From contig NZ_JBFAPK010000048.1 in NCBI RefSeq assembly GCF_040676675.1, forward strand, positions 1 to 64,000: a DNA stretch of 64,000 nt, written 5' to 3'. Both the position numbers and the translations under genes were made by a program. The notes under the pieces were generated by a model. It searched no databases, was not told where the DNA came from, and was given only the letters and a program-made list of their open reading frames with translations. Source of the stretch: JBFAPK01 sp040676675. GTDB lineage: Bacteria > Actinomycetota > Actinomycetes > Mycobacteriales > Micromonosporaceae. Numbering within the stretch: position 1 is the stretch's first letter; each line of letters starts with the position of its first letter. Below are positions 1 to 8,333 of this stretch, in pieces.

Positions 1-147
1 CGTGGCCGTCGCTGCGGCGGGTACGTTGCTCGCGCTGCGGCGCGGCGTATCCGAAAGGCAGACCGCCCCCGCCAGGGCTTCGCTCGCCCCACGTATGCCG
101 CCGGGCCGTCGGCCGCCAGGGGTGCGTGTTGGCGGGCGGGTGCCCGG
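1..147. other. left edge, no gene assigned
   Basis: No gene can be supported here. One plus-strand frame is open from base 2 and begins with an Ala/Val/Leu-rich stretch followed by arginines, so the tail of a gene entering from the left is possible. That frame, however, continues far into the methyltransferase on the opposite strand, as shadow frames commonly do in DNA of this GC content. Confidence 0.3.
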
Positions 148-969
148 TCAGCGTTTGACGGCGACGCCGACGTGGGACGGGACGGCCTCGGCAGCCGAGC
201 GCATCATCGGGTTCGGGGCGGCGTCCGGTTCGGGGCGCCAGTCCATCGCCTCGACCACGCCCGGCTCGATCAGTTCGAGCCCGGCGAAGAAGGCGGTCAC
301 CTCGTCCCGGGTACGCATCGCCACCGGGTTGGCCCGGGCGTAGTGGTCGGAGACCGCCAACTCCTCGGGGCTGGCCGGGCGCACGAGGGCGCCGGCGTGG
401 GAGAGCACCAGGTAGCTGCCGGGTACCACGGCGCGCATGAAGCCGGCCGTGATCGCGGCGGGTTCGGCGTCGTCCAGGACGAAGTGCAGGACCGCCACCA
501 TCAGCACGCCGACCGGCCGGGAGAAATCGAGCGCGGCCCGGACCGCGGGGTCGTCGACCACCGCCTGCGGAGACCGGATGTCGGCCTGTACGACCGTGAC
601 GAGCGGGTTGCCGGCGACGATCTCCCGGCTGTGGGAGACCGCCACGGGGTCGTGGTCGACGTAGACCACCCGCGCGTCGGGGGCGGTGCGCTGGGCGGTC
701 TCGTGCACGTTGCCGACGGTCGGGATGCCCGATCCCAGGTCGATGAACTGGCGGATCCCGGCGGCGGCGAGGTGGTCCACGGCCCGGCGCAGGAAGGCGC
801 GGTTGGCGTGGGCGGCGAGCCGTACCTGCGGCACCACCGCGAGGACGTGCTCGGCCATGTTGCGGTCGACGGCGAAGTTGTGCGAACCGCCGAGCATGTA
901 GTCGTAGATTCGGGCGGGACTCGGCCGGTACAGGTCAACCTCGGGTGGGGCCCACGAAGGCCGTTCCAT
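148..969 (-). CDS. SAM-dependent methyltransferase, DUF574 (Methyltransf_19) family
   Basis: Predicted 273-residue cytoplasmic protein of the actinobacterial DUF574 family of S-adenosylmethionine-dependent methyltransferases, whose substrates are unknown. Family hallmarks seen: the N-terminal RIYDYMLGGSHNFAVDR segment, the FIDLGSGIPT nucleotide-binding motif, VVYVDHDPVAVSHSR after the second strand and VLHFVLD further on. The open frame extends about 69 codons upstream, but that part is arginine/proline-rich and unlike the family. I chose the ATG at 969 because an AAGAAGAGG ribosome-binding site precedes it and MERPSWAPP is a plausible N-terminus. It is transcribed divergently from polA. The genome-wide role of these enzymes is not established, so only the methyltransferase fold is claimed. 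Confidence 0.85.
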   Translation of the reverse strand: MERPSWAPPEVDLYRPSPARIYDYMLGGSHNFAVDRNMAEHVLAVVPQVRLAAHANRAFLRRAVDHLAAAGIRQFIDLGSGIPTVGNVHETAQRTAPDARVVYVDHDPVAVSHSREIVAGNPLVTVVQADIRSPQAVVDDPAVRAALDFSRPVGVLMVAVLHFVLDDAEPAAITAGFMRAVVPGSYLVLSHAGALVRPASPEELAVSDHYARANPVAMRTRDEVTAFFAGLELIEPGVVEAMDWRPEPDAAPNPMMRSAAEAVPSHVGVAVKR

Positions 970-1211
970 ATCGACGTACCTCTTCTTCCGTTGTCCGGAT
1001 CCGCTGTCCTGGGAAGGGGTCGGGTGCCGCCGGCGGCGCGGGGTGGCCGCGCGCCGATGTGATGGCGACCACCCTACGGGTTGCCGGGCACGGCGGTATC
1101 GCCGGAGCCGGTCGCGCTGCCGGGTTCCGACGGCCGCGGCCGGTACGCCGCGCCCGCGCGGCCGTGCCTGTGTCACCGGGGTGTCGGTGGCTGCGGCTAG
1201 AGTCGGGGGCT

Positions 1212-3899
1212 GTGACTGCTACTACTCCGCGCCTGCTGCTCGTCGACGGCCACTCGCTGGCCTACCGGGCGTTCTTCGCCCTGCCGGTGGAGAACTTCTC
1301 CACCAGTACCGGGCAGCCCACCAACGCGGTGTACGGCTTCACCTCGATGCTGATCAACGTGCTCCGCGACGAGCAGCCCACCCACATCGTGGTCGCCTTC
1401 GACGTCTCCCGCCGTTCCTTCCGCACCGAGCGCTACGCGGAGTACAAGGCCGGCCGCTCGGAGACCCCGGCGGACTTCGCCGGCCAGGTCAGCCTGGTCA
1501 AGGAGGTCCTCGCCGCGCTGCGGATCCCGGTGGTGGAGAAGGAGGGCTACGAGGCCGACGACGTGATCGCCACGCTGGCCTGCCAGGCGCGCGACGAGGG
1601 CATGTCGGTGCTGATCACCACCGGTGACCGGGACGCGTTCCAGCTGGTCGGCGACCAGGTCACCGTCCTCTACCCGCGCAAGGGCGTCTCGGACCTGGCC
1701 CGGATCGACCCGGCGGCCGTGCTGGAGCGCTACGGCGTCGGCCCCGAGCAGTACCGCGACCTGGCGGCCCTGGTCGGTGAGGCGAGCGACAACCTGCCGG
1801 GCGTACCGGGCGTCGGCCCGAAGACCGCCGCAAAGTGGATCAACCAGTACGGCGGGCTGGACGGGGTCGTCGCGCACGCCGACCAGATCAAGGGCAAGGC
1901 GGGCGACAGCCTGCGCGAGCGGCTCGCGGACGTGCTGCGCAACTACGAGATCAACTGCCTGGTCTCCGACCTCGAACTGCCGGTGCGCCCCGAGGACTCC
2001 CGCTGGGCCGGCTGGGACCGCGAGGCGGTGCACCAGGTCTTCGACACGCTCCAGTTCCGCATCCTGCGGGACCGGCTCTACCAGTACCTCAGCGCGGTCG
2101 AGCCCGAGGCCGAGGCGGGCTTCGAGCTGGCCGGCGAGGTGCTGGGCCCGGGTGCGGTGGCGGGGTGGCTGGCCGCCCACGCCCCGGCCGGTACGCCGAT
2201 CGGCGTCGCCGTCGCCGGCACCTTCGGTCGCGGCACGGGATCGCTGACCGGGGTGGCGCTGGCCACGGCGGCCGGCGCGGGCGGCTGGTTCGACCCGGCC
2301 CGGCTCGACCCGGACGACGAGGCGGCGGTGGCCGGGTGGCTGGCCGACCCGCAGCGGCCCAAGGTGCTGCACGACAGCAAGCCGGCGCTGCTGGCGCTCG
2401 CGGCGCACGGCTGGCAGCTGGCCGGGGTCGCCAGCGACACCGCGCTCGCGGCCTACCTGGCCCGGCCCGACCAGCGCTCCTACGACCTGACCGACCTGGC
2501 CCTGCGCTACCTGCATCGGGAGCTGCGGGTCGACGCGCCCGACAACGGGCAGCTCACCCTGGACGGGTTCGGCAACGACAGCGAGGTCGAGGAGAACCTC
2601 ATGCTGCGGGCCCGCGCCACGCTCGACCTGGCCGACGCGATCGACGCCGAACTGGCCCGCGACGGCGAGCTCTCCACCCGGCTGCTCACCGGGGTCGAGC
2701 TGCCGCTGGTGCAGGTGCTCGCCCGGATGGAGCGGACCGGCATCGCCGCCGACACCGACTACCTGTCGGAGCTGGAGGCGCACTTCGCCGCCGAGGTGAA
2801 GGCGGCGGCCCAGGCGGCGTACGAGGTGATCGGGCGGGAGTTCAACCTCGGCTCGCCCAAGCAGCTACAGGAGATCCTCTTCGTCGAGCTGGGCCTGCCG
2901 AAGACCAAGCGGATCAAGACCGGCTACACGACCGACGCGGACGCGCTGCAGTGGCTCTACGGGCAGAACCCGCACCCGCTGTTGGAGCACCTGTTGCGGC
3001 ACCGGGACGTGGCGCGGCTCAAGTCGACGGTCGACGGGCTGCTCAAGTCGGTCTCCGACGACGGCCGGATCCACACCACGTTCAACCAGACGGTCGCCGC
3101 CACCGGACGGCTCTCGTCGACCGACCCGAACCTGCAGAACATCCCGATCCGCACCGAGGAGGGGCGCCGGATCCGCCGGGCCTTCGTGGTCGGTCAGGAG
3201 TACGAGTCCCTCCTGACGGCCGACTACAGCCAGATCGAGATGCGGATCATGGCAGACCTCTCCGGCGACGCGGCGCTGATCGAGGCGTTCAACTCGGGCG
3301 CCGACTTCCACGCGGCGACCGCGTCCTCCGTCTTCGGGGTGCCGCTGGCCGAGGTGACCGGCGAGCAGCGGCGGCGGATCAAGGCGATGAACTACGGCCT
3401 GGCGTACGGGCTCAGCGCCTTCGGCCTCTCCCAGCAGCTCGGCATCACCGCCGAGGAGGCGCGCGGCCTGATGGAGGAGTACTTCAGCCGCTTCGGCGGG
3501 GTGCGGGACTACCTCCAGTCGGTGGTGAAGCGCGCCGTGCAGGACGGTTACACCTCGACCATCCTCGGCCGGCGGCGGTACCTGCCGGACCTGGTCAGCG
3601 ACAACCGCCAGCGGCGGGAGATGGCCGAGCGGATGGCGCTGAACGCACCGATCCAGGGCTCGGCCGCCGACATCATCAAGGTGGCGATGCTGCACGTCGA
3701 CGCGGCCGTACGGGCCGCCGGGCTGCGGTCGCGGATGCTGCTGCAGGTACACGACGAACTGGTCTTCGAGGTCGCTCCGGGCGAGCGCGAGACGCTGGAG
3801 CGGTTGGTCCGCGCCGAGATGGGCGGGGCGCACCCGCTCTCGGTGCCGCTTGAGGTCTCGGTGGGCGTCGGCCGCGACTGGCACAGCGCGGACCACTGA
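1212..3899 (+). CDS. polA: DNA polymerase I
   Basis: 895-residue family A DNA polymerase for Okazaki-fragment processing and repair synthesis. Residues 1-300 form the 5'-3' flap exonuclease (LLLVDGHSLAYRAFF, then AFDVSRRSFRTERYAEYKAGR, then EGYEADDVIA and DRDAFQLV). A middle domain of roughly 300-490 corresponds to the 3'-5' exonuclease fold but shows no obvious acidic catalytic motif at the first strand, as is usual in actinobacterial Pol I, so proofreading is probably absent. Polymerase motif A is DYSQIEMRI near residue 670, the O-helix RRRIKAMNYGLAYG near 720, and motif C VHDELVFE near 847. The GTG at 1212 is chosen because translation from there gives the normal N-terminus directly; the open frame continues upstream without similarity to the family. 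Confidence 0.97.
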   Translation: MTATTPRLLLVDGHSLAYRAFFALPVENFSTSTGQPTNAVYGFTSMLINVLRDEQPTHIVVAFDVSRRSFRTERYAEYKAGRSETPADFAGQVSLVKEVLAALRIPVVEKEGYEADDVIATLACQARDEGMSVLITTGDRDAFQLVGDQVTVLYPRKGVSDLARIDPAAVLERYGVGPEQYRDLAALVGEASDNLPGVPGVGPKTAAKWINQYGGLDGVVAHADQIKGKAGDSLRERLADVLRNYEINCLVSDLELPVRPEDSRWAGWDREAVHQVFDTLQFRILRDRLYQYLSAVEPEAEAGFELAGEVLGPGAVAGWLAAHAPAGTPIGVAVAGTFGRGTGSLTGVALATAAGAGGWFDPARLDPDDEAAVAGWLADPQRPKVLHDSKPALLALAAHGWQLAGVASDTALAAYLARPDQRSYDLTDLALRYLHRELRVDAPDNGQLTLDGFGNDSEVEENLMLRARATLDLADAIDAELARDGELSTRLLTGVELPLVQVLARMERTGIAADTDYLSELEAHFAAEVKAAAQAAYEVIGREFNLGSPKQLQEILFVELGLPKTKRIKTGYTTDADALQWLYGQNPHPLLEHLLRHRDVARLKSTVDGLLKSVSDDGRIHTTFNQTVAATGRLSSTDPNLQNIPIRTEEGRRIRRAFVVGQEYESLLTADYSQIEMRIMADLSGDAALIEAFNSGADFHAATASSVFGVPLAEVTGEQRRRIKAMNYGLAYGLSAFGLSQQLGITAEEARGLMEEYFSRFGGVRDYLQSVVKRAVQDGYTSTILGRRRYLPDLVSDNRQRREMAERMALNAPIQGSAADIIKVAMLHVDAAVRAAGLRSRMLLQVHDELVFEVAPGERETLERLVRAEMGGAHPLSVPLEVSVGVGRDWHSADH

Positions 3900-3964
3900 C
3901 GGCCGGCCACCGACGCGGCGGACCGCTGGCGGCGGGCCACACCGACTGCGGGCCACCGGCGCCG

Positions 3965-4387
3965 CTAGCGGCCCGGGCCGCCGCGTGACCTCGGCGGTGC
4001 GCCGTGCCGGGCGAGCGCCTGCGCCGAGCGACCGCCGGGCGCCGGCAGCGGGGCCTTCAGCGGGTCGTGGCCCCAGTTCATCAGCGAGTACCGCCACTTG
4101 GTCTCGCGCACGTCGCCGCTCGGGCGCTGGGCCATGTGCCGCCGGACGTAGCCGACCACCTTGCGCATGTGCCTGAGGTCGTCCTCGGAGAGCTGGTCGC
4201 GCCTGCGCCGCAGCAGTCCGAGAATCCTGCGCCCGGAGTCGTGGCCGACGGACTCGCCGCCGCCCTTGTGCCAGCCGACCGCCTTGGACTCGTCGGTCTC
4301 CAGCCACCGTTCCAGCTCACCCGGCTTCATGTTGACCGCCTCGGTGAACTCCCGGTACGTGTCCGGGTCCGGCCCCCTACCGCTCAT
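3965..4387 (-). CDS. DUF3140 domain protein
   Basis: 140-residue protein of the DUF3140 family, recognised by VNMKPGELERWLETDESKAVG, GGESVGHDSGRRI, HMRKVVGYVRRHMAQRP and the very characteristic end of the domain, WRYSLMNWGHDPLK. The last 25 residues are low-complexity Gly/Pro/Arg and probably disordered. Function is unknown. In other bacteria the family is often found beside DUF2945 proteins, as here: the start of this gene overlaps the end of the upstream DUF2945 gene by 11 bases, so the two are likely co-translated. Some authors associate the neighbourhood with stress or DNA-binding proteins, but nothing in this sequence proves a role. Confidence 0.85.
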   Translation of the reverse strand: MSGRGPDPDTYREFTEAVNMKPGELERWLETDESKAVGWHKGGGESVGHDSGRRILGLLRRRRDQLSEDDLRHMRKVVGYVRRHMAQRPSGDVRETKWRYSLMNWGHDPLKAPLPAPGGRSAQALARHGAPPRSRGGPGR

Positions 4388-4592
4388 CGAAGAGAGCCTC
4401 CGGCCGGTGTACGGCGTCCTTGCCGTCGTCGGTACGGACCCGGTACTGCGGGTCCTCCTTCGACGCGGCGACGGTGCGCTTCGCCGCCTTCGTCCGCCGG
4501 GTGATCTCCTCCTGGACGGTGCCGTGCGCGCTCGACCCGTGGCTGCGCCAGCTCACCCGGTCGCCCTTGTGCAGCTTCCTCTTCTCCGGCAT
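4377..4592 (-). CDS. DUF2945 (hypervirulence-associated TUDOR-like) small protein
   Basis: 71-residue protein. The motif KGDRVSWRSHGSSAHGTVQEEITRRT followed by YRVRTDDGKDAVHRPEAL is that of the DUF2945 family, a small beta-barrel TUDOR-like fold. The open frame begins 21 codons earlier (4655), but those residues are unlike the family, so I use the ATG that gives MPEKRKLHKGDRV; the ribosome-binding site in front of it is weak, so the start is tentative. Its stop overlaps the start of the DUF3140 gene by 11 bases, implying translational coupling. Biochemical role unknown; TUDOR-like folds generally bind other macromolecules. Confidence 0.8.
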   Translation of the reverse strand: MPEKRKLHKGDRVSWRSHGSSAHGTVQEEITRRTKAAKRTVAASKEDPQYRVRTDDGKDAVHRPEALFDER

Positions 4593-4662
4593 GCAGCGGG
4601 TTACCCCGGTGGCGGCGGGAACGAACCCCCGCGGTGCCGCCCGGGTACCGGACATCCGGCGC

Positions 4663-5265
4663 CTACGGGGTGATGTCGGCGATCGAGAGCTTGATCGGGA
4701 AGGGGACCTCGATCTCCAGCAGCTCGGCGCTGTCGGTGATCAACTCGTACTCGCGGTTGCCGCTGGGGCCCGGCCGGTCGGCCAGCCGGTACGCGTAGAC
4801 GTGCACCGGATCCTGCTCCACCCGCCAGTAGTACGGGATTCCCGCGGTCGCGTACTCGACGGGCTTCACGAGACGGTCGGTGCGCCGGGTGCCGGGGGAG
4901 ACCACCTCGACGGCGAGCAGCACCTGGTCGGGCGTGAAGAAGTGCCGCTTGCCACCGCCCCCGGCGTACCGCAGCAGCACGTCCGGCTCGCGGCTGTCCC
5001 GCGGGGTGATGGCGACGCCCACCGCGAGGGCCGCCTGATACTGCTGCGGCGCGTGCGCGCGCAGCCAGGTCCAGACGAGGGCCGTGATGCTCTGGTGGTC
5101 TTCGGTGGGGCTGGGAACCACCGCCATCTTTCCGTCGACTAGTTCGACGCGGGGGGCGTCGGGCGGCAGGTTGAGCAGGTCTTCCAGGGTGTAGTCGGCA
5201 CGGCGCTGCCGGATCGGGTCCGGCTGCCAGGGCACGGGGGACTCCGGGATCGGCTCGGCACTCAC
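4663..5265 (-). CDS. Uma2 family (DUF820) restriction-endonuclease-fold protein
   Basis: 200-residue protein of the Uma2/DUF820 family, which has a PD-(D/E)XK nuclease fold. Visible motifs: YTLEDLLNLP and RVELVDGKM near the N-terminus, then the catalytic pair REPDVLLR and LLAVEVVSPGTRRTDRLVKPVEYATAGIPYYWRV, the latter carrying the EVxSP...K/R pattern. These proteins are abundant and often multicopy in cyanobacteria and actinomycetes, and no cellular role is settled; transposon-related or stress roles have been proposed. Start is a GTG at 5265. No partner gene or transposon end lies nearby. Confidence 0.85.
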   Translation of the reverse strand: MSAEPIPESPVPWQPDPIRQRRADYTLEDLLNLPPDAPRVELVDGKMAVVPSPTEDHQSITALVWTWLRAHAPQQYQAALAVGVAITPRDSREPDVLLRYAGGGGKRHFFTPDQVLLAVEVVSPGTRRTDRLVKPVEYATAGIPYYWRVEQDPVHVYAYRLADRPGPSGNREYELITDSAELLEIEVPFPIKLSIADITP

Positions 5266-5316
5266 CAGCCCAGCCTACGGCCCGACCGCGGGTTCGCGGT
5301 GGCGGCGCGGGCGGGC

Positions 5317-6126
5317 TCAGCCGGCCGGTTTGTCGCAGACGAATATGGCGGTACCGGGGAAGAGCCGGCCGCGCAGCGGGCTCCACTGCCCCCAGACCTG
5401 CTCGTGCCCGTCGGGCCACTCCGGTTCGACCAGGTTCCGCAGGGCGAAGCCCGCCCCCACGAGCTCCCGGATCCGGTCGCCGAGGGTGCGGTGCTGTTCG
5501 ACGTAGGTCGGCACCCCGTCGGGGTCCTGCTCGACGTAGGGGCGCCGGTCGAAGTAGGAGTGGATCACTCGGAGCCCGCCCTCGCCGGGGTCGTCCGGGA
5601 AGATCCAGCGCATCGGGTGGGTCACCGAGAAGACCCAGCGGCCGCCGGGGCGCAGCACCCGGAAGACCTCGGCCATCACCGCCGCCGAGTCGGCCACGAA
5701 CGGGATCGCGCCGAAGGCGGTACAGGCGATGTCGAAGGCGGCGTCGGGGAAGGGCAGCGCCAGGGCGTCGCCCTGGACGAGCGGTACCCGTACGCCGGAG
5801 CGCGCGGTGGCCTCGCGCGCGTGCCGCAACATGCCGGCGGAGAGGTCGAGGCCGACGGCGTGGGCGCCCTCGGTGGCGAGCCAGCGCGCGGCCGAGGCGG
5901 CGCCGCAGCCGACCTCCAGTACGCGCCGCCCGCGCACCTCGCCGAGCAGCCGCGCGTCGGCCTCCCGGAGGCGCTCCGGGCACCAGACGAAGTCGACGTC
6001 GCCCAGGAACTCGCCGTGCTCGGCCTGGTAGTCGTCGGCGTCCCGGTCCCACCAGCCGCGGCTCGCCCGCCGGGTCTCCGCCTCAGCGACCGCGCGCCGG
6101 GTCACCCGCTGCTCGTCATCGTCCAC
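5317..6126 (-). CDS. class I SAM-dependent methyltransferase
   Basis: 269-residue methyltransferase with a Rossmann-type domain. SAM-binding motif I is VLEVGCGAASAARWLA, motif II region AVGLDLSAGML, motif III VPLVQGDALALPFPDAAFDIAC, and a following FRVLRPGGRWVFSVTHPM segment. The downstream WIFPDDPGEGGL and YFDRRPYVE segments are shared by a group of actinobacterial methyltransferases of unknown substrate. The start is a GTG at 6126. It stands alone, with its 5' end facing the rpsA leader; small-molecule methylation is the general expectation but the substrate cannot be read from the sequence. Confidence 0.85.
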   Translation of the reverse strand: MDDDEQRVTRRAVAEAETRRASRGWWDRDADDYQAEHGEFLGDVDFVWCPERLREADARLLGEVRGRRVLEVGCGAASAARWLATEGAHAVGLDLSAGMLRHAREATARSGVRVPLVQGDALALPFPDAAFDIACTAFGAIPFVADSAAVMAEVFRVLRPGGRWVFSVTHPMRWIFPDDPGEGGLRVIHSYFDRRPYVEQDPDGVPTYVEQHRTLGDRIRELVGAGFALRNLVEPEWPDGHEQVWGQWSPLRGRLFPGTAIFVCDKPAG

Positions 6127-6533
6127 CCGGTCACGCTACGGCCCGTCCCGGCACCGCCCGCGACCGGTCGGTACGGCCCGCCCGCGACCGGTCGGTACGG
6201 CCCGTCCGCCGGCCCCGGGACGGATGTGACGGAGTAGACAGGAACCGGCGTTCGCGATGTAATTCGCCGGTACCGGCAAACTGTGTTGGGTTCGGGTGCC
6301 GGGAGGGCTTGCATGCTGTGGTAATGCGCACGGTAAGCTGTTCGATGCGCTCGCGGATCGTGAACCTCGGCAGGGAGCAGGTCCGCGGTCGGCGACACGC
6401 CAGAGGCCCATTGGTGATCGACAAGATCTCGTGATGGGGCGCTGGACGTGCCCGCCGACGGATCCGCTGGCGCCAACGGGTCACCGCGACACAAACCTGC
6501 AGTGACATCCATCCGACCGGAGCAACCGCCCAC
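6127..6533. other. divergent intergenic region upstream of rpsA
   Basis: A 407-base stretch without a convincing gene. It should carry the promoters of both the methyltransferase to the left and rpsA to the right. It contains a perfect 24-base tandem duplication near its left end (listed separately). The remainder is less GC-rich than the genes. I could not find a -35/-10 pair with good spacing that I would defend. Confidence 0.5.
6157..6204. repeat. perfect 24-bp tandem duplication
   Basis: Two identical 24-base units (6157-6180 and 6181-6204) lie head to tail. Each contains the self-complementary core GACCGGTC followed by GGTACGGCCCG. It is intergenic, in front of the methyltransferase gene. 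It could be replication slippage or a doubled binding site; nothing distinguishes these. Confidence 0.8.
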
Positions 6534-8030
6534 ATGACGAGCAGCATCGAGGCCCCCTCGAGCGCCAACCGGGTCACCGTCGACGACCTCGGCTCCGAGG
6601 AAGCTTTCCTCGCCGCGATCGACGAGACCATCAAGTACTTCAACGACGGCGACATTGTCGAAGGCACCGTCGTCAAGGTCGATCGGGACGAGGTCCTGCT
6701 CGACATCGGCTACAAGACCGAGGGCGTCATCCCCTCGCGCGAGTTGTCGATCAAGCACGACGTGGACCCCGCCGAAGTGGTGTCGGTTGGTGACCACATC
6801 GAGGCCCTCGTCCTTCAGAAGGAGGACAAGGAGGGGCGTCTGATCCTCTCGAAGAAGCGGGCGCAGTACGAGCGCGCCTGGGGCACGATCGAGAAGATCA
6901 AGGACGAGGACGGCGTCGTGCGCGGCTCCGTCATCGAGGTGGTCAAGGGCGGTCTCATCCTCGACATCGGGCTGCGCGGCTTCCTGCCGGCCTCGCTGGT
7001 CGAGATGCGCCGCGTGCGCGACCTGCAGCCGTACGTCGGCCGGGAGCTCGAGGCCAAGATCATCGAGCTGGACAAGAACCGCAACAACGTGGTCCTGTCC
7101 CGCCGGGCCTGGCTGGAGCAGACGCAGTCCGAGGTGCGCACCGAGTTCCTCAACAAGCTGCAGAAGGGCCAGGTCCGCAAGGGCGTCGTCTCCTCGATCG
7201 TCAACTTCGGCGCCTTCGTCGACCTGGGCGGCGTGGACGGTCTGGTGCACGTCTCCGAGCTCTCCTGGAAGCACATCGACCACCCGTCCGAGGTCGTCGA
7301 GGTGGGCCAGGAGGTGGAGGTCGAGGTCCTCGACGTCGACCTCGACCGCGAGCGGGTCTCCCTGTCGCTGAAGGCGACGCAGGAGGACCCGTGGCGCCAG
7401 TTCGCCCGTACCCACGCGATCCAGCAGATCGTGCCGGGTAAGGTCACCAAGCTGGTGCCGTTCGGTGCGTTCGTCCGGGTGGACGACGGCATCGAGGGCC
7501 TGGTGCACATCTCCGAGCTGGCCGAGCGCCACGTGGAGATCCCCGAGCAGGTCGTGCAGGTCGGCTCCGACGTCATGGTCAAGGTCATCGACATCGACCT
7601 CGAGCGGCGGCGGATCTCGCTCTCGCTCAAGCAGGCCAACGAGGGCTTCGTCGAGGGCGAGGAGCACTTCGACCCGACCCTCTACGGCATGGCGGCGACC
7701 TACGACGCCGAGGGCAACTACATCTACCCCGAGGGCTTCGACCCGGAGACCGGGGAGTGGCTCGAGGGCTTCGAGAAGCAGCGCGAGGCCTGGGAGCAGC
7801 AGTACGCCGAGGCCCGGCAGCGCTGGGAGGCGCACACCAAGCAGGTGCAGAACTCCCGCGCCGCGGACGCCGAGGCGGCGGCCAACCCGCCCGCGGCCGG
7901 CGGTGCCGGTGGCGGGGCCACCTCCTCGTCCACGCCGGCCCCGAGCCGGCAGGCCGAGGAGCCGGCCGGCACCCTCGCCACCGACGAGGCGCTCGCCGCG
8001 CTGCGGGAGAAGCTCGCCGGGGGCAAGTAA
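6534..8030 (+). CDS. rpsA: 30S ribosomal protein S1
   Basis: 498-residue S1 protein that helps the ribosome bind mRNA. Four S1 RNA-binding repeats are visible: about 40-110 (GDIVEGTVVKVDRDEVLLDIGYKTEGVIPSREL), 125-195 (VRGSVIEVVKGGLILDIGLRGFLPASLV), 210-280 (VRKGVVSSIVNFGAFVDLGGVDGLVHVSELSW) and 295-370 (VPGKVTKLVPFGAFVRVDDGIEGLVHISEL). A tail of about 120 residues is acidic at first and then Ala/Gly/Pro-rich, typical of actinobacterial S1, which has four domains rather than the six of E. coli. A GGAG lies about 14 bases before the ATG. A strong hairpin follows the gene. Confidence 0.97.
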   Translation: MTSSIEAPSSANRVTVDDLGSEEAFLAAIDETIKYFNDGDIVEGTVVKVDRDEVLLDIGYKTEGVIPSRELSIKHDVDPAEVVSVGDHIEALVLQKEDKEGRLILSKKRAQYERAWGTIEKIKDEDGVVRGSVIEVVKGGLILDIGLRGFLPASLVEMRRVRDLQPYVGRELEAKIIELDKNRNNVVLSRRAWLEQTQSEVRTEFLNKLQKGQVRKGVVSSIVNFGAFVDLGGVDGLVHVSELSWKHIDHPSEVVEVGQEVEVEVLDVDLDRERVSLSLKATQEDPWRQFARTHAIQQIVPGKVTKLVPFGAFVRVDDGIEGLVHISELAERHVEIPEQVVQVGSDVMVKVIDIDLERRRISLSLKQANEGFVEGEEHFDPTLYGMAATYDAEGNYIYPEGFDPETGEWLEGFEKQREAWEQQYAEARQRWEAHTKQVQNSRAADAEAAANPPAAGGAGGGATSSSTPAPSRQAEEPAGTLATDEALAALREKLAGGK

Positions 8031-8333
8031 CACCCGAGCGGCCTAACGGCCGCGCGGCACGTGACAGCGAGCACGTGAACAGCAGCACAGGGCAGAGGCC
8101 CCGCTCGCGTACCGGGAACGATCCGGTGCGCGGCGGGGCCTCCGTCGTCTCGGTGCCCGCCCTCTCGGCCGCCGTGGTCTCCGTCGTCTCCGGCGGTGGC
8201 GCGCGAGGTGGGGCCGCGGGGACGCTCTTCCGCCCGGGCGGGGACGCGCGAGCCGGTGCAGCGGCGACACGCCGCGTCCCGGCACCTGCCACGGATCTTG
8301 GCGTGGCCGGCGCCGGTCGGGTTGACTGGGCGG
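8031..8333. other. rpsA-coaE intergenic region
   Basis: A 303-base region with no supported gene. Its first third holds a strong terminator-like hairpin for rpsA (listed separately). The rest is GC-rich and featureless, and presumably carries the coaE promoter, which I cannot locate. Confidence 0.5.
8095..8142 (+). terminator. rpsA terminator hairpin
   Basis: Arms GAGGCCCCGC (8095-8104) and GCGGGGCCTC (8133-8142) are exact complements, and inner CCGG/CCGG segments can extend the stem. It lies 65 bases past the rpsA stop and has no T-run, which is usual for high-GC actinomycete terminators. Confidence 0.65.

Noticed and set aside
970..1176. Upstream extension of the DUF574 methyltransferase frame
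   Set aside because: The extra 69 codons are Arg/Pro-rich and unlike the family, and a good ribosome-binding site precedes the ATG at 969.
4663..5265. Insertion sequence or restriction system around the Uma2 gene
   Set aside because: No terminal inverted repeats, transposase or methyltransferase partner specific to it were seen; the neighbouring methyltransferase is a small-molecule type.
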